Assembly (NCBI GenBank): GCA_964398195.1
Contig: CAYNLW010000012.1
Coordinates: 1-34,068 of the forward strand
Reading direction: 5' to 3'
From: RFPI01 sp964398195
Lineage (GTDB): Bacteria > Pseudomonadota > Gammaproteobacteria > Burkholderiales > Methylophilaceae
DNA: 34,068 bases
This document shows, piece after piece, positions 25,389-33,267 of this stretch. How positions within the stretch are numbered: the stretch's first letter is position 1; each line of letters begins with the position of its first letter. The notes below the pieces were generated by a model that was given only the letters and a program-made list of their open reading frames with translations, was not told where the DNA came from and did not search any database. Made by a program: the position numbers and the translations under genes.

Positions 25389-28300
25389 ATGATTAGTATT
25401 CGCGGCGGCTCAGCACTCTCAGCATTTAGACTAGAAAAAATTCGCCTAGCATTGCAAAGCGCAATCGCTGATTTGCACCATGTGCAGGCGGAGTTTTGGC
25501 ATTTTGTTTGGCATCAGCCAGATTACACAGCGCAACAACTGGATACCCTGCATAGCATCTTGCGCTATGGGCCTAATGTGCCTAATGAGGAGCCGCAGGG
25601 CGAGTTGTTTTTGGTGCTGCCTCGCTTTGGCACTATTTCCCCTTGGTCATCACGCGCTACCGATATCGCGCAGCATTGCGGTCTAGACAATACCCTGCGT
25701 ATCGAGCGTGGGGTGGCGTATTACCTCGCCAAACAAGATGGCCAGCCGTTGACTGAGCAACAGCGCAAACAAGTGCAGGCGTTGATTTGCGACCGCATGA
25801 CAGAAACCGTGGTGTATCAATTTGAACAAGCGCAGGCTTTATATCACCAAGGCCAGCCTAAGCCGCTGAGCAGCGTAGATATTTTGCAAGGTGGCAAAGC
25901 CGCTTTAGAACAAGCTAATCAAGCCTTGGGTTTAGCCTTGTCGCCTGACGAGGTGGATTATTTATTGGAAAACTTTAGTCGCTTACAACGCAATCCCACT
26001 GATGTGGAATTGATGATGTTTGCGCAAGCCAATTCCGAGCATTGCCGGCATAAAATTTTTAATGCCGATTGGCGCATAGATGGCGTAGCGCAAGCGAAGT
26101 CTTTGTTTGCCATGATACGCAATACCCATCAACTGCACCCTGAGCATACCGTGGTGGCCTATGTCGATAATGCTTCTATTGTGGAAAGCGCCAGCAGCAG
26201 CATGCAACGCTTTTATCCAGATGCGCACGGCGCTTATCGCTATGTGCAAGAAGCCGCGCACTATTTGATGAAAGTAGAAACGCATAATCACCCCACTGCC
26301 ATTTCCCCCTTTGCTGGCGCCGCTACCGGCGCGGGCGGTGAGATACGCGATGAAGGGGCAACCGGCATAGGCTCTAAACCCAAAGCCGGTTTGACTGGTT
26401 TCTCGGTGTCTAATTTACGCTTGCCAGAGCTGCCACAGCCTTGGGAAGTGGACTATGGCAAACCCTCGCGCATCGCCTCGGCGTATCAAATTATGATAGA
26501 CGGCCCATTAGGGGGCGCAGCCTATAACAATGAATTTGGTCGCCCCAATATCAACGGCTATTTCCGTACTTTTGAGTTGGCAGTAGGCGAGCAAGTGCGC
26601 GGTTATCACAAGCCGATTATGTTGGCCGGCGGGGTGGGTAATATCAGCGCCAGCCATGCAAAAAAACGCGCTATTCCAGCCGGGGCTTATCTGATTCAAT
26701 TAGGCGGTCCCGCCATGCTGATCGGCTTGGGTGGCGGTGCGGCGTCTAGTATGGATACTGGCTCGAATGCGGAAAACCTAGATTTTGATTCTGTGCAACG
26801 CGGTAACCCAGAGCTGCAAAGACGTGCGCAAGAGGTGATAGACCGCTGTTGGCAGTTGGGGCAAGACAACCCGATTTTAAGTATTCATGATGTAGGCGCA
26901 GGCGGTATTTCCAATGCTTTCCCTGAGTTGGTCAATGATGCTGGCGTCGGCGCTAAATTTGAATTGCGTGCGGTGCATAACGAAGAACTGAGTATGTCGC
27001 CACGCGAGTTATGGAGCAATGAAGCGCAAGAGCGTTATGTGCTGGCGATTCATCAAGCCGATTTGCCACGCTTTGATGCGATTTGTCAGCGCGAGCGTTG
27101 TCCTTATGCAGTGGTCGGTGAGGCGCAACAGGAGCGTCATCTGACTGTGCACGACGCACACTTTGATAATTTGCCGGTGGATATGGAATTATCGGTATTG
27201 CTAGGCAAGCCACCGAAAATGTTGCGCGATGTGCAAAGGCAAAAACGCCAGCTAGTGCCTGCACAATTACAAACTATCTCCTTGCAAGAAGCGGTGCGCC
27301 GTGTATTGCAACTGCCTAGCGTGGCAGATAAAAGCTTTTTAATCACCATAGGCGATAGAAGCGTGACCGGCATGGTGGCGCGTGACCAAATGGTCGGTCC
27401 TTGGCAAGTGCCAGTAGCTGATGTAGCAGTCACTATGGATAGCTATTTAGCCTATCACGGCGTGGCCTTTGCTATAGGCGAAAAAGCCCCGCTAGCCTTA
27501 ATCGATGGGCCTGCCTCTGGGCGCATGGCGATAGGCGAGGCGCTGACCAATTTAGCCGCTTGTGCTATCCAAGATTTAAGTGCAGTCAAACTTTCCGCCA
27601 ACTGGATGGCGCCAGCCGGCCACCCAGGTGAAGACGCAGATCTGTATGACACCGTGCGTGCCGTCGGCATGGAGCTTTGCCCAGCGCTGGGCATCAGTAT
27701 TCCGGTGGGCAAAGATTCTATGTCCATGAAAACCGTGTGGCGCGATGGTCAACAAGAAAAAGCTGTGACCGCTCCTATTTCTTTGGTGGTGACCGCTTTT
27801 GCCGGCGTGCCCGATGTGCGCCATACCCTGACCCCACAGCTGCGCCGAGAGTTAAGCGATAGCCAGTTAATCTTGATTGATTTGGGTGCTGGTAAAAATC
27901 GCTTAGGCGCCTCTGCGCTATTACAGGTCTATCAGCAACTCGGTCATCAAGCCCCAGATCTGGACGATGTGGCGCGGTTTAAACAGTTTTTCCAGCATAT
28001 TCAGCAACTCAATCGCGACGGTAAATTGCTGGCCTATCACGACCGTAGTGATGGCGGATTGATCACCACCTTGGCAGAAATGGCGTTTGCCGGTCGCAGT
28101 GGCTTGCATATCGATTTAAGCAGCTTAATTGGTGATGATTTATCCGTGCTATTTAACGAGGAGCTAGGCGCCGTGATTCAAGTGGCTGCCCAGCATGCCG
28201 ATGCGGTGTATCAGCAACTCGCCCAAGCGCTGCCGGATTGTGTGCATCGTATCGGTAGCGTGAATGCGCAACATCGCATCGTCATTCAACGCGATGGCCA

Positions 28301-29273
28301 AACGCTGATTGATGCCAGTCGTGTCGATTGGCACCGCGATTGGTCAGCCACTAGCTACCATATGCAAAAGTCGCGCGACAACCCCGATTGTGCGCAACAG
28401 GAATATGACCGCATCTTGGATACCAGCGACCCTGGACTGCGCTTCCAATTGACTTATGACGCGCAACAAAATATCGCCGCGCCGTATTTAAATTTAACTC
28501 GCCCGAAAATGGCGGTATTGCGCGAGCAGGGCGTCAATGGCCATGTAGAAATGGCCGCAGCGTTTGATGCGGCAGGCTTTGCTGCGCAAGATGTGCATAT
28601 GAGCGATATTATCAGCGGCCGCGTCACGCTAGACCAATTCGCTGGGCTGGTGGCTTGTGGTGGCTTCTCTTATGGCGATGTATTGGGCGCTGGCGAGGGC
28701 TGGGCTAAGTCGATTTTATTTAACCCGCGCGCCCGTGAACAATTCCAAGCCTTCTTTGCCCGCCCCGATGCGTTTGCCTTGGGCGTATGTAATGGCTGTC
28801 AGATGATGAGTAATCTGCATAGCATTATTCCCGGCGCACATTATTGGCCGCATTTTGTGGGCAATCGATCAGAACAATTTGAGGCGCGTGTATGTTTGGT
28901 CGAAGTGCAAGACTCACCCTCGCTATTTCTCACCGGCATGGCTGGCAGCGTGATGCCGATTGCGGTCGCGCATGGTGAAGGTTTTGCGGAATTTTCTGAC
29001 AGTGGCGCTGTCAATGCTGTGCTATCGCAACAACTGGTGACTTTGCGCTATGTGGATAATCACGGCAAGATCACCGAGCAATACCCGTATAATCCAAATG
29101 GTTCGCCACAAGGGATTACCGGGTTAACCACACCAGATGGGCGTTTTAGTATCATGATGCCGCATCCGGAGCGTGTCTTCCGTAGCGTACAAAACTCTTG
29201 GGTGGCAGACGATATGGGAGAACATGGCGCGTGGCTAAGAATGTTTAGCAATGCACGTCATGCAATTGGCTAG
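25389..29273 (+). CDS. purL: Phosphoribosylformylglycinamidine synthase
   Basis: Single-chain FGAM synthase of purine biosynthesis: converts FGAR, glutamine and ATP to FGAM. At 1294 residues it has the N-terminal domain (RGGSALSAFRLEKI), the linker, two AIRS-like halves (HNHPTAISPFAGAATGAGGE for ATP/substrate; ISIPVGKDSMSMKTVW) and the class I glutaminase with nucleophile Cys1134 (GVCNGCQMMSNL) and C-terminal MPHPERVF carrying the catalytic His-Glu. I start at ATG 25389, giving MISIRGGSALSAFR, which matches the family N-terminus; the longer reading from ATG 25320 adds 23 residues unlike any PurL and neither start has a clear Shine-Dalgarno. Confidence 0.98.
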   Translation: MISIRGGSALSAFRLEKIRLALQSAIADLHHVQAEFWHFVWHQPDYTAQQLDTLHSILRYGPNVPNEEPQGELFLVLPRFGTISPWSSRATDIAQHCGLDNTLRIERGVAYYLAKQDGQPLTEQQRKQVQALICDRMTETVVYQFEQAQALYHQGQPKPLSSVDILQGGKAALEQANQALGLALSPDEVDYLLENFSRLQRNPTDVELMMFAQANSEHCRHKIFNADWRIDGVAQAKSLFAMIRNTHQLHPEHTVVAYVDNASIVESASSSMQRFYPDAHGAYRYVQEAAHYLMKVETHNHPTAISPFAGAATGAGGEIRDEGATGIGSKPKAGLTGFSVSNLRLPELPQPWEVDYGKPSRIASAYQIMIDGPLGGAAYNNEFGRPNINGYFRTFELAVGEQVRGYHKPIMLAGGVGNISASHAKKRAIPAGAYLIQLGGPAMLIGLGGGAASSMDTGSNAENLDFDSVQRGNPELQRRAQEVIDRCWQLGQDNPILSIHDVGAGGISNAFPELVNDAGVGAKFELRAVHNEELSMSPRELWSNEAQERYVLAIHQADLPRFDAICQRERCPYAVVGEAQQERHLTVHDAHFDNLPVDMELSVLLGKPPKMLRDVQRQKRQLVPAQLQTISLQEAVRRVLQLPSVADKSFLITIGDRSVTGMVARDQMVGPWQVPVADVAVTMDSYLAYHGVAFAIGEKAPLALIDGPASGRMAIGEALTNLAACAIQDLSAVKLSANWMAPAGHPGEDADLYDTVRAVGMELCPALGISIPVGKDSMSMKTVWRDGQQEKAVTAPISLVVTAFAGVPDVRHTLTPQLRRELSDSQLILIDLGAGKNRLGASALLQVYQQLGHQAPDLDDVARFKQFFQHIQQLNRDGKLLAYHDRSDGGLITTLAEMAFAGRSGLHIDLSSLIGDDLSVLFNEELGAVIQVAAQHADAVYQQLAQALPDCVHRIGSVNAQHRIVIQRDGQTLIDASRVDWHRDWSATSYHMQKSRDNPDCAQQEYDRILDTSDPGLRFQLTYDAQQNIAAPYLNLTRPKMAVLREQGVNGHVEMAAAFDAAGFAAQDVHMSDIISGRVTLDQFAGLVACGGFSYGDVLGAGEGWAKSILFNPRAREQFQAFFARPDAFALGVCNGCQMMSNLHSIIPGAHYWPHFVGNRSEQFEARVCLVEVQDSPSLFLTGMAGSVMPIAVAHGEGFAEFSDSGAVNAVLSQQLVTLRYVDNHGKITEQYPYNPNGSPQGITGLTTPDGRFSIMMPHPERVFRSVQNSWVADDMGEHGAWLRMFSNARHAIG

Positions 29274-29344
29274 TGGGGAAGCGCGTTGCGCCTGAAGAAT
29301 CAACAATTTTAGCTTTATTTAACACTCAAATAATGGAGAACAGA

Positions 29345-29827
29345 ATGCAATTTTTCAAACACTTACTGATGGCAACCGTATTGATGTGGGGCGTTCACGC
29401 TTACGCTTTAACCAGTGATGAACAAGTCGAATTTACCGATGCGATATCCACAGGGAATGTCAAAGTGGTGCAAAAATATATAGACGCTGGTGTCAATGTC
29501 AACGACAAATACTTTGCTTGGACTGCGCTGCAAATCGCGGCCAACAAAGGTCAACTTGAAGTGGTCAAAATTTTGGTAGATAAGGGCGCTGATATGAACT
29601 ACCGCCACCCATTAACCAAGCTGACAGCGTTTCAATTAGCTGCTTTTGATGGCTTTGAAAATGTGGTGAGCTATTTGGCCAGCAAAGGCGCTGATATCAA
29701 TTTAAAACTTAAAGGTGGCGTATCTATCGTGCGTGCCATGCGTGATACAGGCAACAAGAAAATGGAAACTCTGTTGCTTTCCTTGGGCGCTAAGGACGAC
29801 GGTTGCCAAGAAGAAAAGTGTTTCTAA
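29345..29827 (+). CDS. Secreted ankyrin-repeat protein
   Basis: 160 residues: signal peptide MQFFKHLLMATVLMWGVHAYA (cleavage predicted after Ala21), then about four ankyrin repeats (VKVVQKYIDAGVNVND; WTALQIAANKGQLEVVKIL; TAFQLAAFDGFENVVSYLAS; a degenerate last one) and a C-terminal tail with two cysteines, DGCQEEKCF. Ankyrin folds bind other proteins; in the periplasm this one likely assists or regulates the redox proteins encoded downstream. GGAG 7 bases before ATG 29345 supports the start; an upstream in-frame GTG at 29273 would remove the signal peptide from the N-terminus. It lies 71 bases after purL and overlaps the next gene by 10 bases. Confidence 0.88.
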   Translation: MQFFKHLLMATVLMWGVHAYALTSDEQVEFTDAISTGNVKVVQKYIDAGVNVNDKYFAWTALQIAANKGQLEVVKILVDKGADMNYRHPLTKLTAFQLAAFDGFENVVSYLASKGADINLKLKGGVSIVRAMRDTGNKKMETLLLSLGAKDDGCQEEKCF

Positions 29828-30180
29828 GCAGAAAATTTTTTTCATTTCAGCCTAAGTTAGGGTTGTCGTTGCTGACAACCCTGATTTGCGCTTCACTACA
29901 GGCCGAAGCTCAGCCTGATAGCATTTCACATACTCAGTTATTAGCCGCTTCTTGTGCCGCTTGTCATGGGCAACAGGGCAATAGTGCCGGCACTACGCCG
30001 GTATTGGCAGGGCTTGCCAGCGATTATTTTGTCAGTCGTATGCAGGCATTTCGAGATGGCAATCAAGCCGCTACAGTCATGCATCATCACGCCAAAGGAT
30101 TGACGGCTGAAGAAATTCAGCAATTGGCGATATTTTTTTCTCAGCAAATTCGAACAACAAGCAAACCGCTACCACAATAA
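29818..30180 (+). CDS. Monohaem c-type cytochrome, FccA-like subunit
   Basis: Small periplasmic class I cytochrome c, 120 residues. Signal peptide runs to about residue 31 (LICASLQAEA). One haem site, SCAACHG (Cys46, Cys49, His50), and a likely axial Met88 (TVMHH). Size and partner gene match the cytochrome subunit of flavocytochrome c sulfide dehydrogenase, which accepts electrons from the flavoprotein. I choose GTG 29818 because AGAAG is 5-9 bases upstream and it leaves a clean signal peptide; TTG 29803 or a later TTG are possible. The gene starts within the ankyrin coding region, indicating translational coupling, and ends 15 bases before the flavoprotein gene. Confidence 0.85.
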   Translation: MFLSRKFFSFQPKLGLSLLTTLICASLQAEAQPDSISHTQLLAASCAACHGQQGNSAGTTPVLAGLASDYFVSRMQAFRDGNQAATVMHHHAKGLTAEEIQQLAIFFSQQIRTTSKPLPQ

Positions 30181-30195
30181 AACTAAGGAATCATC

Positions 30196-31497
30196 ATGCA
30201 GCGTCGCGATTTTCTGAAATACAGTTTACTCGGGGGGCTAGCAAGTACACTTCCGCTCAGCGCCTGTCAGATGTTAGCCAAGCCTGAATCGGCAGCAAAA
30301 TTCTCACGTAGCCAGCAAGCGAATCGCCCCAAAGTGGTGGTGGTGGGCGCGGGTTTTGCCGGCGCCACTTGTGCCAAATATATTAGTGCATGGTCGCAGG
30401 GTGGGGTGGATGTGAAAGTGATAGAGCCGAATGGGCAGTTTATCTCTTGCCCATTGAGCAATTTGGTCTTAAGTGGCAGCAAGAATATTCAACAACTGAC
30501 TTTTAGCTATCGCAATTTGCAGCATGATTATCCGATTGAATGGGTGCGCGATCGGGTTGAAGCCATCGATGTGCAAAAGCGCCTTGTCAAAACCCCGCAT
30601 CATCAATTCGCTTATGACAAGCTGGTGCTGGCACCGGGCATCAGCCTGATACAAGACCAGCTGCCTGGATACAGCGCTGCCTTGTCGCAACAATCTATGC
30701 CGCACGCATGGAAAGCCGGTGCGCAAACCGAGTTGTTATATAAACAAATCCAAGCCATGCCCACCGGTGGGGTATTTGTTATCAGCATACCCAAAGCGCC
30801 GTATCGCTGCCCGCCGGGACCGTATGAGCGGGTGTGTCAGGTAGCGTTTTATATGTCGCGCTTTAATCCCACCGGCAAGATTATTGTGCTAGATGCCAAT
30901 CCTGAAATCGTGTCGAAAAAAGCCTTATTTACGCAAGTGTGGCAACAGTATTACCCGCAACTGATAGACTATCGCCCGAACAGCCCGTTGCAGCAGGTGG
31001 ATAGCCAAATCTTAAGTGTCAGCAGTGAATTTGAAACGGTATCGGCCGATGTGTTGAATATTATTCCGCCACAAAAAGCCGGTCAGCTAGCCGCCATGGC
31101 GGGCTTGATAGACCAAAAGCAAGCCTGGGTGGAAGTGGACTTTGTAAGCTACGCCAGCCGGCGCCAAGCGGATATTCATGTGATTGGCGATGCGGTCTCG
31201 GCTAATTTACCTAAATCAGCGCATATCGCCACCTCGCAAGCTAGAGTCTGTGCGGCCGCCATCGTGGCGCTATTGCAAAATCAAGCCCCCGATGCACAGC
31301 CGGTGTTTGCCAATACTTGTTACAGCTTTATCGATGATCAGCGCGCTATGCATGTGGCGCACGTGTATCGCTATGATGAAGCCAAAAAAATCATGCAAGC
31401 GGCCGAAGGCGGTGGCGTCTCTGCCGCGCCCAGCAAGTTAGAGGGCGATTATGCCTATGCTTGGGCAAACAATATTTGGGCTGATGTGTTGGTGTAA
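30196..31497 (+). CDS. Flavocytochrome c sulfide dehydrogenase-type flavoprotein (FccB-like)
   Basis: 433-residue FAD disulfide oxidoreductase. N-terminal Tat signal QRRDFLK (Arg3, Arg4) and LSAC at 21-24, a lipobox. The FAD-binding fold begins at VVVVGAGFAGATCAKYI (about 47). Redox-active cysteines expected of FCSD are present: Cys205 (APYRCPPGPYERVC) and Cys375 (FANTCYSFI), 170 residues apart versus 176 in Allochromatium FCSD (Cys161/Cys337). IHVIGDAV is the second FAD motif. FCSD oxidises sulfide to sulfur; other substrates are possible for methylotroph homologues. AAGGAA-like ribosome site (AACTAAGGAATC) precedes ATG 30196. It follows its cytochrome subunit in one operon. Confidence 0.92.
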   Translation: MQRRDFLKYSLLGGLASTLPLSACQMLAKPESAAKFSRSQQANRPKVVVVGAGFAGATCAKYISAWSQGGVDVKVIEPNGQFISCPLSNLVLSGSKNIQQLTFSYRNLQHDYPIEWVRDRVEAIDVQKRLVKTPHHQFAYDKLVLAPGISLIQDQLPGYSAALSQQSMPHAWKAGAQTELLYKQIQAMPTGGVFVISIPKAPYRCPPGPYERVCQVAFYMSRFNPTGKIIVLDANPEIVSKKALFTQVWQQYYPQLIDYRPNSPLQQVDSQILSVSSEFETVSADVLNIIPPQKAGQLAAMAGLIDQKQAWVEVDFVSYASRRQADIHVIGDAVSANLPKSAHIATSQARVCAAAIVALLQNQAPDAQPVFANTCYSFIDDQRAMHVAHVYRYDEAKKIMQAAEGGGVSAAPSKLEGDYAYAWANNIWADVLV

Positions 31498-31581
31498 TGG
31501 GCATCAGCTGAGGCAGTTTCTGCTTCACGCTGTTGGCTTAAACAAGTGGCTTTAGCTTGATGAGCTAGCGAACAGTATTAA

Positions 31582-31613
31582 ATCGTTTTTGCAGTTATTT
31601 ATCGTTTTTGCAG
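31582..31613 (+). repeat. 13-bp tandem direct repeat upstream of the 31630 gene
   Basis: ATCGTTTTTGCAG occurs at 31582-31594 and again at 31601-31613, exact, with a 19-base period (about two helical turns). The second copy ends just before the AGAGG ribosome site of the 31630 gene, so it probably lies within the leader or promoter of that gene and could be an operator. Confidence 0.6.
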
Positions 31614-31629
31614 ATAGAGGAAAACCATC

Positions 31630-32241
31630 ATGAAGACATTGATTAAAAGCAAATTGCTGTTAAACGCACTTGCCCTGCTAATGCTTAGCCTTAACAGCTT
31701 ATCCCAAGCGCAAGCGGAGAATGTGGTGAAGTTGGCGGTGCATATTCAATCGCAAGAGTACTTGCACCCCGTACGCATCTGGAACTTTACCGAGGGCTTG
31801 TGGATAGATCAGGGCACGCATGTGGAAAACGCCGCTAAACAGGTCTATAGCCAGCTAGGCGAAAAGGGCTATGCCATGTGCGATAGCAAAATTGATGCAG
31901 CGAATTTATTGGTATGGCTAAGACCCAACCTGCATTTTAATCCGCAAGTGAATACCTTCTTTGGCAAGGTCAGCGGCTATTTTTATACCGCCGATGGCAA
32001 GCCTTTAGTTAAGCTCAATGGCGAGGCAAGATTGGTAGGCCGTATGTTGGGCGAGCAGACCAATGTGTTGGTAGCCCAGTTATATCAACAAGCGGTGCAA
32101 GATTTATATCAACAAATGCAAAAAAACCAGATTTTGAACGATTATTTAAATGGCAAAATTAAAGGCATGGTGACCCTAAACCCATGTGCTACCGCAGAGT
32201 TTTTGCCAGTGTCAAAATTTAGATTTACCAGTTTCCAATAA
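31630..32241 (+). CDS. Secreted protein of unknown function
   Basis: 203 residues with a clear signal peptide (LLLNALALLMLSLNSLSQAQA, cut near residue 29). I do not recognise the mature domain. It has two cysteines (MCDSKIDAANLL and NPCATAEFL), spaced about 85 residues apart, that could form a disulfide in the periplasm, and a conserved-looking WLRPNLHFNPQVNTFFGKVSGYF block; the C-terminal half is rich in Gln/Tyr helices. GAGG is 9-10 bases upstream of ATG 31630. The next gene starts 18 bases after its stop, so both are likely co-transcribed. No lipobox. Confidence 0.8.
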   Translation: MKTLIKSKLLLNALALLMLSLNSLSQAQAENVVKLAVHIQSQEYLHPVRIWNFTEGLWIDQGTHVENAAKQVYSQLGEKGYAMCDSKIDAANLLVWLRPNLHFNPQVNTFFGKVSGYFYTADGKPLVKLNGEARLVGRMLGEQTNVLVAQLYQQAVQDLYQQMQKNQILNDYLNGKIKGMVTLNPCATAEFLPVSKFRFTSFQ

Positions 32242-32259
32242 CTTTATACGGAGTTTGAT

Positions 32260-33129
32260 ATGCAGCCATTAAAACATTGCCTTACCTTATTCACAGCCTT
32301 GCTAGCTGCTAGCCTGTCATTGCAAGCGTCAGCGCATAGCATCAATAAAATTTCCGGACTCAAGATGCCTGAGTCTGTGGTGGTCGCTAAAGATGGCCGA
32401 GTGTTTATCTCGGAAATCGGTGAGTTTGGTAAAGATGGCGATGGGCAAATCAGCGTGCTGGGCAAAGATGGCAAGTTGCAAGTGTTTAGCAGCGGCCTAG
32501 ACGATCCCAAAGGCCTAGCTATCATAGGCAAGGATTTGTATGTGGCAGATAAACAGCGCGTGATCAAGATCAACCCAGCCGGGCAAAGCAAGGTGTTTGC
32601 CGATGCCACAGCGTTTCCTAAAACACCGCAGTTTTTAAATGATTTAGAAGCAGACGCACAAGGCAATTTATATGTCAGCGACAGCGGCGATTTAAAAGGC
32701 GCTGGTGGGGCGGTGTATAAAATTGACCGCACAGGCAAAGTCAGCACGCTGATAGACGGCACACAAGACCCGCGCATCGCTGCGCCCAATGGCTTATTGA
32801 TGGGCAGAACCGCCAACTGCATCATGATTGTCGATTTTGCCAGCGGCGTGCTGTATCGCTATGACAGCAAAAAAGCGCAACTGACTGAAGAAGCGCAAGG
32901 CTTCGGCGGCGGCGACGGCATAGTACAAACCAAACAAGGGGTGTACTACATCAGCGACTGGAAAGGCGGCAAAGTATTTAAAGTCGATTTAAAAAACCGC
33001 CCCGCTAAAACCGAGCTATATCACGACGGCTTCACCGCCGCCGCCGATATCGCCCTCTCCGCAGACGGCAAGACCTTGTATGTGCCAGATATGAAAGCCG
33101 GTGAATTAGTCATCATGGCGGTGCATTAA
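32260..33129 (+). CDS. Secreted SMP-30/gluconolactonase-like beta-propeller
   Basis: 289 residues with an N-terminal signal peptide ending ASA (LFTALLAASLSLQASA, cut near residue 25). Repeated propeller strand motifs are visible: VVVAKDGRVFISEIGEFG, GLAIIGKDLYVADKQRVIKI, DLEADAQGNLYVSDSG, YYISDWKGGKVFKVDL and DIALSADGKTLYVPDM, the Asp/Gly-Asn-Leu-Tyr-Val pattern of SMP-30/NHL-type blades. FLNDLE and NGLLM carry the Asn-Asp and Asn residues that could bind a metal. Family enzymes hydrolyse lactones, but this diverse group includes non-enzymatic proteins, so substrate is open. CGGAG is 6-10 bases before ATG 32260. Confidence 0.85.
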   Translation: MQPLKHCLTLFTALLAASLSLQASAHSINKISGLKMPESVVVAKDGRVFISEIGEFGKDGDGQISVLGKDGKLQVFSSGLDDPKGLAIIGKDLYVADKQRVIKINPAGQSKVFADATAFPKTPQFLNDLEADAQGNLYVSDSGDLKGAGGAVYKIDRTGKVSTLIDGTQDPRIAAPNGLLMGRTANCIMIVDFASGVLYRYDSKKAQLTEEAQGFGGGDGIVQTKQGVYYISDWKGGKVFKVDLKNRPAKTELYHDGFTAAADIALSADGKTLYVPDMKAGELVIMAVH

Positions 33130-33144
33130 AGCGCCAAAAGCGCT
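33130..33144 (+). terminator. Small stem-loop after propeller gene
   Basis: AGCGC, loop CAAAA, GCGCT directly after the stop of the propeller gene, followed on this strand by CATTC rather than a U-run. It may be a weak 3'-end structure for the plus transcript; evidence is slim. Confidence 0.3.
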
Positions 33145-33155
33145 CATTCAGCGCG

Positions 33156-33200
33156 AAAAAAAAGAGCCTCGGGCCAAAAGTATTAGAAATGCCCGAGGCT
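33156..33200 (-). terminator. Intrinsic terminator of RTX gene
   Basis: On the minus strand AGCCTCGGGC (33200-33191) pairs with GCCCGAGGCT (33174-33165) over 10 bp around a 16-base loop, and a run of eight T follows (33163-33156). This is a standard Rho-independent terminator, 66 bases after the RTX stop. On the plus strand no U-run follows, so it serves the RTX gene. Confidence 0.9.
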
Positions 33201-33241
33201 TGAGGTCAGCAAGGGAAGGAGCTGTTACATCCACGTCACTC

Positions 33242-33267
33242 AATCAGCGTCAATTTCGACGCTGATT
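33242..33267 (-). other. Stem-loop at RTX stop codon
   Basis: AATCAGCGTC (33242-33251) and GACGCTGATT (33258-33267) form a perfect 10-bp stem with a 6-base loop, overlapping the last codon and stop of the RTX gene. No U-run follows on the minus strand; together with the terminator at 33156-33200 it makes a double 3'-end structure. Confidence 0.75.

Noticed and set aside
29274..29344. purL terminator in the gap before the ankyrin gene
   Set aside because: Only a 4-bp GCGC/GCGC stem without a U-run is present; transcription could well continue into the ankyrin gene.
31498..31581. Possible small RNA between the FccB-like and 31630 genes
   Set aside because: No stable structure plus terminator was seen; the only clear pattern is the direct repeat near the 31630 gene.
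32244..32825. Open frame of 193 codons opposite the propeller gene
   Set aside because: Composition is proline/serine-rich and unstructured; the plus-strand frame carries a signal peptide and repeated propeller strands.
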